Shown: in pieces, positions 1 to 8,097 of the stretch
Position numbering within the stretch: the first letter of the stretch is position 1
Layout: the number at the start of each line of letters is the position of its first letter
Assembly: GCF_018437505.1 (NCBI RefSeq)
Contig: NZ_CP072467.1
Location: 1,364,001 to 1,428,000 of the forward strand
From: Spiractinospora alimapuensis
GTDB lineage: Bacteria; Actinomycetota; Actinomycetes; Streptosporangiales; Streptosporangiaceae
DNA: 64,000 nt
Direction: 5' to 3'
The notes under the pieces: generated by a model
The model's input: only the letters and a program-made list of their open reading frames with translations
What the model was told of the DNA's origin: nothing
Database searches by the model: none
Program-made: the position numbers and the translations under genes

Positions 1-297
1 CCCCGCCCGCCGGGCGGCCCACTCGCCGACCTCCACCGCCAGGGCCCGGGCCTGGGACCACGACGTCCTTGGACGGTGTCGTCCACCCATCACAGCACCC
101 CGTTCCGGTTCCAACCACCCACGTTCACCTGCATGCTTCTTTTCTACCGCCCACTCGCCTCTCACTCCCGCAGGATGCGCGGTGGCGCGCCCACCAACCC
201 TGCCCAACAACCCGATTTGCTGTCTGACGAGATTCCGCTACAGTTCTAAGTGCGCCACCGGGGAGAGGCCAAAGAGCAAGAACCCCGGGGCAAGCGC
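1..297. other. Leading sequence, no gene recognised
   Basis: I see no supportable gene in this stretch upstream of the tRNA cluster. It is open in several frames only because it is GC-rich, and the translations are low-complexity proline/arginine-rich strings with no recognisable motif. It presumably holds the promoter for the tRNA genes. Confidence 0.4.
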
Positions 298-370
298 GCG
301 GACGTGGCTCAGCTGGTAGAGCATCACCTTGCCAAGGTGAGGGTCGCGGGTTCGAATCCCGTCGTCCGCT
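298..370 (+). tRNA. tRNA-Gly (anticodon GCC)
   Basis: Cloverleaf of 73 nt without encoded CCA. The acceptor stem pairs GCGGACG with CGTCCGC, and the anticodon arm CACCT-TGCCAA-GGTG places anticodon GCC at 331-333. The T arm carries GGTTCGAATCC. It is the first of three tRNA genes on the plus strand. Confidence 0.95.
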
Positions 371-415
371 CGGAGATCAGGGCTTACCTCCAGTTGGTAC
401 GTCCGGTTCGAATCC

Positions 416-486
416 GGTGGAGTGGCCGAGAGGCGAGGCAGCGGCCTGCAAAGCCGTCTACACGGGTTCAAATCCCGTCTCCACCT
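416..486 (+). tRNA. tRNA-Cys (anticodon GCA)
   Basis: A 71-nt cloverleaf with acceptor GGTGGAG/CTCCACC and anticodon loop CTGCAAA (anticodon GCA at 448-450). The short length is usual for actinobacterial tRNA-Cys. Just upstream, 400-415 looks like a stray T arm (CCGGTTCGAATCCGG) that runs into the first bases of this gene. Confidence 0.94.
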
Positions 487-500
487 CCAAGCAAGACAGA

Positions 501-578
501 GGGCGGTTAGCTCAGCCTGGTTAGAGCGCTACCTTGACACGGTAGAGGTCACTGGTTCGAATCCAGTATCGCCCACCA
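501..578 (+). tRNA. tRNA-Val (anticodon GAC), element attachment target
   Basis: Cloverleaf with acceptor GGGCGGT/ATCGCCC, anticodon arm CTACC-TTGACAC-GGTAG (anticodon GAC at 536-538), T arm ACTGG-TTCGAAT-CCAGT and an encoded CCA at 576-578. From position 529 onward the gene is duplicated at 41795. The left copy is therefore the functional, restored tRNA at the edge of an integrated element. Confidence 0.95.
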
Positions 579-594
579 AAGCAGTCGCAGGTCA
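529..594 (+). repeat. attL: 66-bp direct repeat, tRNA-Val 3' end
   Basis: This 66-bp segment begins in the anticodon stem of tRNA-Val and ends 16 bases after the CCA. It recurs in direct orientation at 41795-41860 with one mismatch (T567 here, C41833 there). The minus-strand integrase gene starts about 80 bases inside, which is the usual layout for a tRNA-targeted actinomycete integrative element. Confidence 0.9.
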
Positions 595-674
595 GGGGCC
601 ATTCATATGGTCTTCTTCAGTTAGCTAAGGCCCCACTGTGGAGCCAATCTGGAGATGATCTTACTCCGGCACCC

Positions 675-1892
675 TCACGGCACCTTCTGTTCGCCGGGCG
701 CACGGTAGTACTCACCGAGTCGCGGGACCGTCTCCACGATCCATTCGCGTTCGTGCGGTTTCAGTACCTGCAGGCTGTGGCGCCACCGTGTATCCAGGGC
801 AGCGCAGACGTGTTCTTTCATCGCGGGTGTGACGTGTTCGTAGACGTTGCCCATCCCCCGCATCCGATGCCCGAGCCGGGCAGCGCGGGCCACCTCAGGG
901 ATGCCGTCCTCAGCGAGCCAGGTGCGGTGGGTGTGGCGGCCCTCGTTGAAGGTGAAGTCGGGCAGGATGGGCGCCCGCAGCCAAGGCTCGTCGTTGTCGG
1001 GCTGGCCGTCCCAGGCGGGACGCCAGAACCGGGAGCGGAAGTTCCCACGACGCAACTGCCCGCCACGGGACCCGGCGAACAGGGACGCCCCGGGCTCCGC
1101 ATCATCGATCAGGTCTGTGTAGAGGGCAGCGAGGAACCCCGGCAGTTGGATCCAGCGTTTCCCCGCCGGTGTTTTAGTCCGCTTGGCCTTGGTCAGCCGG
1201 CCGGCGGTCTCCTGTAGCGGGGTGCGCACCGGGAACGCGTGGTTGACCTCGTCATAGTCGTGGGGCTCCAAGGCCACCAACTCCGACCAGCGCGCCCCGG
1301 TGTAACCATTGAGCAGGCACAGCACGAAGCCCGCCCGGCCGGAGGTGTGGTGCAACCGCATCGCCGCGCGCAGCACCTGTGCCGGAGTGGCGACCTGCCG
1401 GTCAGCCGCATAGTCACCGGAGGTGACCCGGATGCCGTTGCACGGGTTGGCCGGGATCCTGCGGGCACGCACCGCGGTGTTGAGGATCGTGGAGAACAGC
1501 GCGAAGACCGAGGACACGCTGGGCTCGGCCAGGTTGTCGTGGAGCCGGTTGACCCAGCCTTGGATCTCGAGATGGTTGTTGAAGATGGCGATCAGTGGCC
1601 AGTCGCCCCACTCGAGCAGGATGTGGGTGTCCAGGTAGGTGCGGTACTTCGCCCGGGTATTGTCGGAGAGCCGGGCGGACTCCATCCACTGCTCGGCGAA
1701 GACGCTAAAGGCGACCTCCCGGTCCTCAGGCGCGATCCAGGTGCGAGCGCGCACCTCGGCCTCCTGCTCCTCGCCCCAGTCGCGCGCGGCCTCTTTGGTC
1801 GCAAACCCCGATCTGGAGGCCCACCCATCGGGTCTCTTGTAGCGCACGCGCCAACTGGTGGCCAGGATAGCGGCGAACGTTCGCCTCAACAT
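675..1892 (-). CDS. int: Tyrosine recombinase/integrase of the 41-kb element
   Basis: This is a 405-aa site-specific recombinase of the phage-integrase family. The N-terminal part has the arm/SAM-like look of actinobacterial integrases, with an RYKRPDG...SGF stretch at about 18-30. The catalytic residues are visible: R201 in TGARWSEL, the H320-x-x-R323 motif in RHTHRTW, H342 in LGHRM and the nucleophile Y351 in YEHVTP. Lys235 or Lys238 may be the beta-hairpin lysine. The gene ends 80 bp from the tRNA-Val repeat and should catalyse integration and excision there. Its start overlaps the stop of the upstream lipoprotein gene by 7 bp, so the two are probably translated together. I did not find an excisionase gene next to it. 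Confidence 0.93.
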   Translation of the reverse strand: MLRRTFAAILATSWRVRYKRPDGWASRSGFATKEAARDWGEEQEAEVRARTWIAPEDREVAFSVFAEQWMESARLSDNTRAKYRTYLDTHILLEWGDWPLIAIFNNHLEIQGWVNRLHDNLAEPSVSSVFALFSTILNTAVRARRIPANPCNGIRVTSGDYAADRQVATPAQVLRAAMRLHHTSGRAGFVLCLLNGYTGARWSELVALEPHDYDEVNHAFPVRTPLQETAGRLTKAKRTKTPAGKRWIQLPGFLAALYTDLIDDAEPGASLFAGSRGGQLRRGNFRSRFWRPAWDGQPDNDEPWLRAPILPDFTFNEGRHTHRTWLAEDGIPEVARAARLGHRMRGMGNVYEHVTPAMKEHVCAALDTRWRHSLQVLKPHEREWIVETVPRLGEYYRAPGEQKVP

Positions 1893-2398
1893 GAGTCGCG
1901 CTGTCCGATCAGGAACTCCTCAACGCGCCACGCGAGACCGTCGTAAACGACGGTCGCTTCAACCCGACGCATCAGGGGTTCGGTCGGGTCGTCCTCGAGA
2001 GCTTCCCCCGACTCAGCATCCCCACGCAGCCATTCACTGGAATCAACGCAGTCGTCGATAACGATCTCGGTGTCACCGACGTCTCCCACGTCCGGGGAGA
2101 TTTCAGGGCGACCAAGAGCAACTTCCCCGGCTTCGGCACGCTCAGAGAGCGTGCCGAGAATATGCTCGGCCGCCTGCCCCATCGCATAGCGTTCCAGGTC
2201 ACTCGGAGCTGCTTCGCCCTCCTGGGACGCCTCGATATACACATCCCACATGCCCTCATACGCCTCGAGAGCGAGTTCCTCATCCGAGGGAGGAGCGGAC
2301 TCCGGCTCCTCTACCTCAGGCGTCTCGGAATGTTCCTGCGCGCAGGCCGAAACCAGCACCACAAGCACAGCCACCACACTCCGGCGCAGCCGCACCAT
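1886..2398 (-). CDS. Small lipoprotein, unknown function
   Basis: A 170-aa protein with a lipoprotein signal peptide: a positively charged start, a hydrophobic VVAVLVVLV core and the lipobox VSAC with the cysteine at about residue 19. After it comes an acidic, Pro/Glu-rich linker and then a compact domain starting near EAYEGMWDVYIEA that ends in a beta-rich VEATVVYDGLAWRVEEF stretch. That pattern resembles small NTF2-like actinobacterial lipoproteins, which is only a suggestion. It should be anchored on the outer face of the membrane. It sits directly upstream of, and overlaps, the integrase gene. Confidence 0.75.
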   Translation of the reverse strand: MVRLRRSVVAVLVVLVSACAQEHSETPEVEEPESAPPSDEELALEAYEGMWDVYIEASQEGEAAPSDLERYAMGQAAEHILGTLSERAEAGEVALGRPEISPDVGDVGDTEIVIDDCVDSSEWLRGDAESGEALEDDPTEPLMRRVEATVVYDGLAWRVEEFLIGQRDSC

Positions 2399-2580
2399 AC
2401 GCCCTCCTCAGCCCGGACCACCACAGCAGGTCCGCTGAGACTAAGCACACGTCCGAGATCAGCTCCAGACCCAAATACCAACTGCGAACTCCATTGGGAT
2501 TCGCGAACATTTGGGCTCCATGGAGGACTTAGCACGATTTGCAAATACCGGTGAACCTCAAATTCACCTGCTTGGGCGCT

Positions 2581-2769
2581 TCAGAGTTCGTTGTGCCGCA
2601 CCGCGTGGAGGAAGGCGTTCCACTCGGGTGCGGGGATGGCTAGGTGGTTGAGGTGGGGGTGTTGGCTGTCCCGCATGTGGACGTGTTCGGTGTCGCCGAT
2701 GCGGCATTCGACGCAGTCGGGCTCGCGTGCTCCGCTGTAGCTGGACTTGGTCCACTGCCTCATGCTCAC
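2581..2769 (-). CDS. DUF397 domain protein
   Basis: A 62-aa single-domain protein. WTKSSYSG near the start, the CVEC motif and the terminal PEWNAFLHAVRHNEL are diagnostic for DUF397, a family of small actinobacterial proteins encoded beside Scr1-type XRE regulators. It overlaps the stop of the upstream XRE gene by 4 bp (ATGA), so the pair is translationally coupled. Characterised pairs of this kind (whiJ/bldB-type loci in Streptomyces) influence development and antibiotic production. The function here is inferred only from family and context. Confidence 0.88.
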   Translation of the reverse strand: MSMRQWTKSSYSGAREPDCVECRIGDTEHVHMRDSQHPHLNHLAIPAPEWNAFLHAVRHNEL

Positions 2770-3578
2770 CTGAGTTCCCTTCGGATGGTGTCGACCAGCT
2801 GCATGGACTCCTGGGGGGAGCGGGCCTCGCCCTGAAGATGTCCGAACAGCTCGACGAGTTGTTCAGCGCGGGCGCCCTGAACGACGTTAACGCCCGAAAG
2901 GTACTGTTCATGCCCGATCAGGGTGCCGTTGCGTAGCAGCATCAGGCGGAAGGCGCCGTCTGGGCAGGGGTGCTGGAGCGTGCTGAGCGGGATGATCTGC
3001 AGGCGGATTCGACGGTGCTCCATGAGGTCGTGCAGGTAATCCAACTGTCCTAGCAGGATGTTGCTTGATCCGTGTCCTCTCCGGAGGACTTCTTCATTGA
3101 TAACGAATGTCAGCGCCGTGTCCTCAAGGTTTTTCAGGCGATCGGCGCGTTCTTGGGCGAGACGATCGGCCTGCGCCTTGTTCCATCCGCCGTTGCGCAG
3201 GATCGCCTCGACGTAGTCCCGCGTCTGGAGCAGTCCAGGCACAAGCGTGGGATGGAAGCCTCGAATGGTGAGTGCCTGAAGCTCCGTCCGTTCGAAGTCA
3301 CGCCACTCTTGGGGTACCTCACCACCTTCCTGCGCTTCCTCCCACATCTGCACGAGAACTCCTCCGGCAGAGAGGAACTCATCCGCCTCCACGGCATGCT
3401 GCCGGCGAGGTCGGCGTTCTCCTCGCTCGTAGGCGCCCAGCGTGGGTCGTGCGATGTTGAGCACTCGTCCGAGAGCGGCCTGGCTGACATCCGCACGCTC
3501 TCGAAGAGTGCGCAGTTCAGCCCCCCATCGTTTCCAATATCGATCACCCATGGCTTCATGGTGCTTCATGTGACACAT
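2766..3578 (-). CDS. XRE-family regulator with DUF5753 (Scr1-like)
   Basis: About 260-270 aa. An N-terminal helix-turn-helix (about residues 20-70, ELRTLRERADVSQAALGRVL...TLGAYERGERRPRR) is followed by a DUF5753 ligand/partner domain containing FHPTLVPGLLQTRDYVEAIL and the late stretch GHEQYLSGVNVV. This is the standard build of the Scr1/WhiJ-type regulators that pair with DUF397 proteins. The longest frame begins MCHMKHHEAMGDRYW. The third Met (3549-3551) is an equally plausible start. A HATPase gene lies divergently downstream of a 285-bp intergenic region, completing the usual three-gene set. Confidence 0.9.
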   Translation of the reverse strand: MCHMKHHEAMGDRYWKRWGAELRTLRERADVSQAALGRVLNIARPTLGAYERGERRPRRQHAVEADEFLSAGGVLVQMWEEAQEGGEVPQEWRDFERTELQALTIRGFHPTLVPGLLQTRDYVEAILRNGGWNKAQADRLAQERADRLKNLEDTALTFVINEEVLRRGHGSSNILLGQLDYLHDLMEHRRIRLQIIPLSTLQHPCPDGAFRLMLLRNGTLIGHEQYLSGVNVVQGARAEQLVELFGHLQGEARSPQESMQLVDTIRRELR

Positions 3579-3863
3579 TTTCGCTACACATGCTCGAAGA
3601 ATTCACAAGTGTGGAGCATCTCTGGCGGCGTAGCCAAAAGAGCGGGATTCTGTCTTGAAAGAACACAGCCCCCGCGACGGCTGACTCCCGTCCGGGGGCA
3701 TGGCCCATCGGGAGGTCTCCCCAATGGACAGACCCAACGCTATCGCTCGCCCTGAGGTTCATCGGTGGCGTCGCCGTGGACCGGCGCGCATCCGGCGCTA
3801 CATAGCCGTAAGGAACCGCTGGTCCTGGTGGTGCACCTGCGGACCTCGGGAAGGAGCCGCATC
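3579..3863. promoter_or_regulatory. Divergent intergenic region
   Basis: 285 bp between the XRE regulator (minus) and the HATPase gene (plus). No ORF with recognisable motifs is present. It must hold the promoters for both directions. I could not pick out a convincing -35/-10 pair by eye. A good ribosome binding site, AAGGAG, sits at 3851-3856, 7 bases before the HATPase ATG. Confidence 0.4.
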
Positions 3864-4265
3864 ATGAAGATCCGCGAACGGCAGTTCCCGGGAACCGCGG
3901 ACTCAATTCCGCAGACACGCGAATGCCTGCGGCAGTTCCTCGCCCCAACGCGAGTTCCCCTGGTGCTGCAACAGGACGCGGAAGTCATCCTCAGCGAACT
4001 GGCCACCAACGCGGTACGTCACTCCCGCAGCGGAGTGAAAGGCGGCCGCTATACGGTCGTCCTCCGGCTGGGAGCCACTCACCTCATCGTCGCGGTAACC
4101 GACGCCGGCGCAACTTCCATTCCCCACCCTCGCCGGCCCCTCTCCCTGGAGCCCGGAGGACGGGGGCTCACAATCGTGCAGGCCCTGGCCTCCAACTGGT
4201 GGACATCCACTACACAGAGCCGCTGCACCGTCGTCGCCGAATTTGCGCTACGGGGGACACAATGA
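3864..4265 (+). CDS. RsbW-like ATP-binding protein (HATPase_c)
   Basis: A 133-aa single-domain GHKL ATPase of the anti-sigma/RsbW type. The N box is visible as EVILSELATNAVRHS (about 40-55), the G1 box as VTDAGA, and the G2 region as GGRGLTIVQALA. The catalytic-site Asn in ELATNAV is intact. The ATG at 3864 has AAGGAG 7 bases upstream, so I chose it over an in-frame ATG at 3765. These short HATPases are common partners of XRE/DUF397 pairs in actinomycetes. Its stop overlaps the ATG of the next gene (ATGA). Confidence 0.88.
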   Translation: MKIRERQFPGTADSIPQTRECLRQFLAPTRVPLVLQQDAEVILSELATNAVRHSRSGVKGGRYTVVLRLGATHLIVAVTDAGATSIPHPRRPLSLEPGGRGLTIVQALASNWWTSTTQSRCTVVAEFALRGTQ

Positions 4266-4582
4266 GCTTCCGCCCCGTGCCTCCGCTCACCCCCGAAGAA
4301 CGGGAACAACTACGGCCCAAGCCACCTCCCGTGAACGAGTTCGTGCGGGCCTGCCGCAACCTCGCCCTCCACTCACCCCGACTGCACCGCGACGGCATCA
4401 CCACCGAACTCGACGAAGACGCGTTCCGGGTTCTCGTCCGCCGAGGCGACCAAGCAGTCCACCTCACCGCCACAAGTAACGGCTGGGCCACCGACCCCAA
4501 CTACCCCGAACTCCACCTCCCGCTGGAGAGCACAGTCCCACTCGAACGCCAAATTCACGCCATCCTCACCCAGTCCGACTGA
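4262..4582 (+). CDS. Hypothetical protein downstream of HATPase
   Basis: A 106-aa protein that starts inside the stop of the HATPase gene (ATGA overlap), so it is almost certainly co-translated with it. It has no membrane segment or signal peptide. The N-terminal third is Pro/Glu/Arg-rich (VPPLTPEEREQLRPKPPPV), and the remainder looks like a small alpha/beta domain ending with LERQIHAILTQSD. I do not recognise the family. The coupling suggests a partner or modulator of the ATPase. Confidence 0.7.
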   Translation: MSFRPVPPLTPEEREQLRPKPPPVNEFVRACRNLALHSPRLHRDGITTELDEDAFRVLVRRGDQAVHLTATSNGWATDPNYPELHLPLESTVPLERQIHAILTQSD

Positions 4583-4699
4583 GAACCAGCCCGGCCGCGC
4601 GCCAGAACCGGCCGAGCACCCCGGGCCCCGCGGCACACAGGAGGGGGAGCCGCAGGGCCCTCTCAGCTCCCCAGCAGGAACACTTCAACGGCACCACGC

Positions 4700-5584
4700 C
4701 TAGTGACCTGGTGTCCATGGCCAGGGGCGAGGGCCGTATTGGCCTCTGACACAGGCGAGTCGGAAGTCAGCTTCCGTGCACATGGAAGGCTTATTGGGGG
4801 CGTGTTGGGCGAAGTAGAGGCACATCCGCAGCTCGCGGATGTCGCGCAGGGTCTCGAACCCGGCCCCGGTAGTGACGTCGTGTCCGTAGATCCCTATGAA
4901 GTGGCGGTACTCCGCAGCCGAGACCCACCCGAAGGACGTGTGCTTGATTGCGGTGGAGACCAGGTCCCATTCGGGTCGTCCGATCGAGGACCGTTCCAAG
5001 TCCATCAGCCAGGTCGCACCGTCGGTTGTGCGGGCGATGTTGCCGACCCACGCATCGCCGTGCACCACGCACTCGCCCAAGCCGTCAGGGAGTTCGTTCC
5101 ACGCGTCGCGGAGGTCGGCGAGGTAGCCGCGTAGCCAGTCGCGATCGCCGGCGGTCAGAGTGGTGGCCTGGTCGATGCGCTGGTCCAGCCGCACGAACGG
5201 ATCGAGACGACCCAGCGGCAGGTCCCGCGGCGGGGTGAGCGCGTGCAGGGCACGGATCAGATGGGCAACGTCGGCAACCCTTCCCGGACCGTGCGGAGGT
5301 AGCTCTTCCCACCAGGTCACGGCATACTCGCCCACCATGGTGGGTTGGTCGACATCGAGCACGCGCACCGCCGCAACACCTTGCTCGGCAAGCCAACGGG
5401 ATAATGCGACCTCCCGCGCCGCAGCGGCGTGTTGCCCGGGCCGGGCGATGCGCGCTACGGCACCAGCCCGCACACGCATGACCGCGTTCTCACCCAGGCG
5501 GATGACCTCGGCAGCCTCGGGGACGATCTCGGCGTGGCGAGCGGCAGTGGCCAGAATGCGCGCGTAGGGATCGGGGATCGTCAT
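4700..5584 (-). CDS. Phosphotransferase, APH/choline-kinase fold
   Basis: 294 aa. The kinase signature VVHGDAWVGNI (Brenner motif, about 173-183) supplies the catalytic Asp and metal-binding Asn, and WLMDLERSSIG gives the second metal-binding Asp, in place of the usual DFE/DWE. Family members phosphorylate aminoglycosides, macrolides, choline, sugars or small metabolites, and the substrate cannot be read from sequence. It overlaps the preceding XRE/TPR gene by 4 bp, forming a regulator-kinase pair. A second, similar pair lies at 14424-16516, so the two pairs bracket the biosynthetic operon between them. Confidence 0.85.
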   Translation of the reverse strand: MTIPDPYARILATAARHAEIVPEAAEVIRLGENAVMRVRAGAVARIARPGQHAAAAREVALSRWLAEQGVAAVRVLDVDQPTMVGEYAVTWWEELPPHGPGRVADVAHLIRALHALTPPRDLPLGRLDPFVRLDQRIDQATTLTAGDRDWLRGYLADLRDAWNELPDGLGECVVHGDAWVGNIARTTDGATWLMDLERSSIGRPEWDLVSTAIKHTSFGWVSAAEYRHFIGIYGHDVTTGAGFETLRDIRELRMCLYFAQHAPNKPSMCTEADFRLACVRGQYGPRPWPWTPGH

Positions 5585-6939
5585 GAGGCAGCCACGAGGG
5601 TCGCGATGCGTTCGCGCAGCTCGTTCACGTCTCGCTCGGGGGCAACGTGGCCGGCGATGTCGTGGAGTTCACGCAGGTCGTCTTCGGCACGCCGGGAGCG
5701 CACCCGACCCACGTCATCCAGGGCTCGGTCAGCGGCGCTGATACCGCGTTCGGCCTCGCGTTGGTGCATCAGCAGTGAGGCGAGCTTGACGCCGGAGATA
5801 GCGCGGGAACGGGCATAGACATCGTCGTGTCCCTCAACCGCCGCGCTCAGGCGGTCGACCGCGGGACGAGCGGGGTGGATGTCGGCCACGGCGAGATCCC
5901 ACAGTGCATGCCCGGTATCACCGGCGTGTTGGGCGGCGTCGTAGTAGCCCATCCACCTGGGAGCAGGCAATGGCGACTCGGAGGCGGAGGCGTCGTCGGC
6001 GTCGCCGACCGCGGCGAGGGTCTCTTGGCGTTGGCCCAGCTTGGCGTGGGCGCGAGCCCGGGCGGTGTGCAGCATTGCCCGCTCGGGGGATGAGAGTCGT
6101 TCCGCGCGCACCAAGCCGAGTTCGGCGTAGGTCAGCCCGTCATCGGGGCGACCGCGCCAGATGGCCTGACGCGAGCGGTGGGAGTAGATCTTGGCGCGCA
6201 AGTGCCAGTCGCCGGCTTCTTCGGCGCAGTCGGTGGCGAAGGCGAAGGCCCGTCGGGCGTCGTCATGGGCGTAGGCGTCGAAGGCCATGAAACCGCCCAC
6301 CATGAACAAGTGCGCCACCGCCGCGAACGCTCGGTCGCGCAGGCTGGGAGGGCAGGGTGCTTCCAGGAGTTGGGCGGCCCAGTAGAGCTGGCCGACGACG
6401 GCACCGCGAATCGCGGTTCCGCCGTAGCTGTGGTCCCAACTGGTGAAGACCTGTGCCGCATCGCGCATCTGGTCGATGTCAGAGGAGTGGATCTGCGCCG
6501 GTCGAGAGAAGCCGGTCAGGGAAGCGCTGAAGGCGAGCAGGGGAGCTACGACCAGGCCGGCTCCGGCGGATTTGAGAAAAGCTCGGCGTTCCACGTCATC
6601 CAGGATGCTCCGCACCTGTGCCTTATCGCCATGAACCGCTTCACTCTGAGGGGGTTTGTCCGACTTAGGCAATGTTGCCTTGGCTTCGGCATCGAGCAGT
6701 TTCCATGCGCGGCGGAGCACTCCACCGGTCTGTAGGACCTCATCGAGCTGGGCTGCGAGTTCTTCGGTGCAGTGGCGATCGTTGGTCTCGATCTTGCGGA
6801 TCGTGCTGTCGCTGGCCCATACGCGTTGGCCAAGTCCGCGCTGAGTGAGTCTGCGCAGAGTGCGCCAGTAGCGCACCTCAGCGCCGAACCAGTCGCTCGC
6901 AGACCGCTCGGGACGCAGCGGCTTTGGGGGAAAGGGCAT
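5581..6939 (-). CDS. XRE-family regulator with TPR-like C-terminal region
   Basis: About 452 aa. The start is set at the ATG at 6937-6939, which has a full AAGGAGG ribosome binding site 4-5 bases upstream. A longer frame to 7146 lacks one and would run into the divergent gene. The N-terminal HTH is at about 18-70 (VRYWRTLRRLTQRGLGQRVWASDSTIRKIE). A hydrophobic patch ERRAFLKSAGAGLVVAPLLAF resembles the pseudo-TAT-like stretch often found in this actinobacterial family. The remainder is helical TPR-like repeat sequence. It probably controls the divergent biosynthetic operon starting at 7027 and its own kinase partner. Confidence 0.86.
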   Translation of the reverse strand: MPFPPKPLRPERSASDWFGAEVRYWRTLRRLTQRGLGQRVWASDSTIRKIETNDRHCTEELAAQLDEVLQTGGVLRRAWKLLDAEAKATLPKSDKPPQSEAVHGDKAQVRSILDDVERRAFLKSAGAGLVVAPLLAFSASLTGFSRPAQIHSSDIDQMRDAAQVFTSWDHSYGGTAIRGAVVGQLYWAAQLLEAPCPPSLRDRAFAAVAHLFMVGGFMAFDAYAHDDARRAFAFATDCAEEAGDWHLRAKIYSHRSRQAIWRGRPDDGLTYAELGLVRAERLSSPERAMLHTARARAHAKLGQRQETLAAVGDADDASASESPLPAPRWMGYYDAAQHAGDTGHALWDLAVADIHPARPAVDRLSAAVEGHDDVYARSRAISGVKLASLLMHQREAERGISAADRALDDVGRVRSRRAEDDLRELHDIAGHVAPERDVNELRERIATLVAAS

Positions 6940-7026
6940 CAATCCTCCTTCGTGCTGAAGCGGACACCCCTCGTTGTCCGCTTCAGCATCTCGACTCTCT
7001 CCCGGGAGCGCTAGCTCAATAGGACC

Positions 7027-8097
7027 ATGAGTTCTTCCGTCGAGGCTTCCGACAGCAGCACAATCCCGGTCGCCGGCACCCCGAGGGCCGGGTGTTGCCC
7101 CCAGCGGGTTCTCGTCACTGGAGCGGGCGGGTTCATCGGGTCCCATCTCGTCGAGCGCTTGCTGGCTGAGGGGCGGTGCGTGATCGGTCTGGACGAGCGA
7201 TCACCGTGGCGTAACGCCGAGGCAAGGAGGAACCTCGGCGCGGTACTAGATCACCCCCACCTCCGGTTCGTTCAGGCCGACGTCGGCCACCCGAGTGTGG
7301 TGCTGCTGCTGGAGGGCGTGACGACCGTCTTCCATCTGGCAGGCCAGAGCGGTGTCCGAGAGTCGTGGGGGCGGCACTTTACCCGCTATGCCGAGGTGAA
7401 CATCCTGGGGACGCAGCACCTGCTGGAGGCATGCTGGGCGGTTGGAGTGCAGCGGGTGGTACTGGCCTCTTCCTCCAGCGTGTACGGCCCATCGGCGGGG
7501 CGCCCCTTTCGGGAGATCGATCCGGCGGCGCCGTTGTCGCCCTACGGGGTGTCGAAACTGGCAGCCGAGCGCTTGGCCCTGGCATATGGACGGCGCACGC
7601 GGGTGCCGTTTGAGGTGGTGGCTCTGCGCTACTTCACGGTCTATGGGCCACGCCAGCGCGCGAGCATGTTGATTGCCCGCGTGTTAGAGGCGACGTTGAC
7701 CGGCGAGCCGGTTCCGGTGTTCGGCGATGGTTCCCATCGCCGGCACTTCACCTTCATCGATGACGCGATCGGGGCCACCGCCGCTGCGGGATGGTGCTCG
7801 GTGGACTCGCCGTGTGTACTCAACGTGGCGGGCCCGAGCACGGCCTCGGTTCACGAGGTGCTCGAGGCTGCAACCTCCATCACCGGCAAACACGTCCGCT
7901 TCTGTCTCCAAGCGGAGCGGGGCGGAGAAGCCGTGATCACGGAAGCTGATCTTGATCGAGCCGCTTCCGTGTTGGGTTATCGCCCTGGTGTCGGTCTTAC
8001 CCAAGGGATGGCGGCCCAGTGGCACTGGCTATCCCGGACCACCACGGCTGAAGAACCGCCTGCTGCCTCTTCGATGCCAGTGAGGGAGGGGAAGTAA
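7027..8097 (+). CDS. NAD-dependent epimerase/dehydratase (extended SDR)
   Basis: 356 aa, first gene of a seven-gene biosynthetic operon. The Rossmann motif GAGGFIGSHLVERL sits at about 35-48, SSSSVYG gives the catalytic Ser region, and YGVSK (about 178-182) gives the YxxxK pair. The late motif YFTVYGPRQR is typical of UDP-glucose 4-epimerase and dTDP-glucose dehydratase relatives. It likely epimerises or dehydrates a nucleotide sugar. The first 25 residues before the Rossmann fold are extra and low in structure, so a later start is possible. Its TAA overlaps the ATG of the next gene by one base. Confidence 0.88.
   Translation: MSSSVEASDSSTIPVAGTPRAGCCPQRVLVTGAGGFIGSHLVERLLAEGRCVIGLDERSPWRNAEARRNLGAVLDHPHLRFVQADVGHPSVVLLLEGVTTVFHLAGQSGVRESWGRHFTRYAEVNILGTQHLLEACWAVGVQRVVLASSSSVYGPSAGRPFREIDPAAPLSPYGVSKLAAERLALAYGRRTRVPFEVVALRYFTVYGPRQRASMLIARVLEATLTGEPVPVFGDGSHRRHFTFIDDAIGATAAAGWCSVDSPCVLNVAGPSTASVHEVLEAATSITGKHVRFCLQAERGGEAVITEADLDRAASVLGYRPGVGLTQGMAAQWHWLSRTTTAEEPPAASSMPVREGK

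Noticed and set aside
595-634. GGGGCC...GGCCCC inverted repeat after tRNA-Val as terminator
   Set aside because: Six-base stem with a 28-base loop and no T-tract. Too weak to call.
1239-1946. Long plus-strand frame opposite the integrase
   Set aside because: GC-driven antisense frame with no motifs. The integrase on the minus strand has all catalytic residues.
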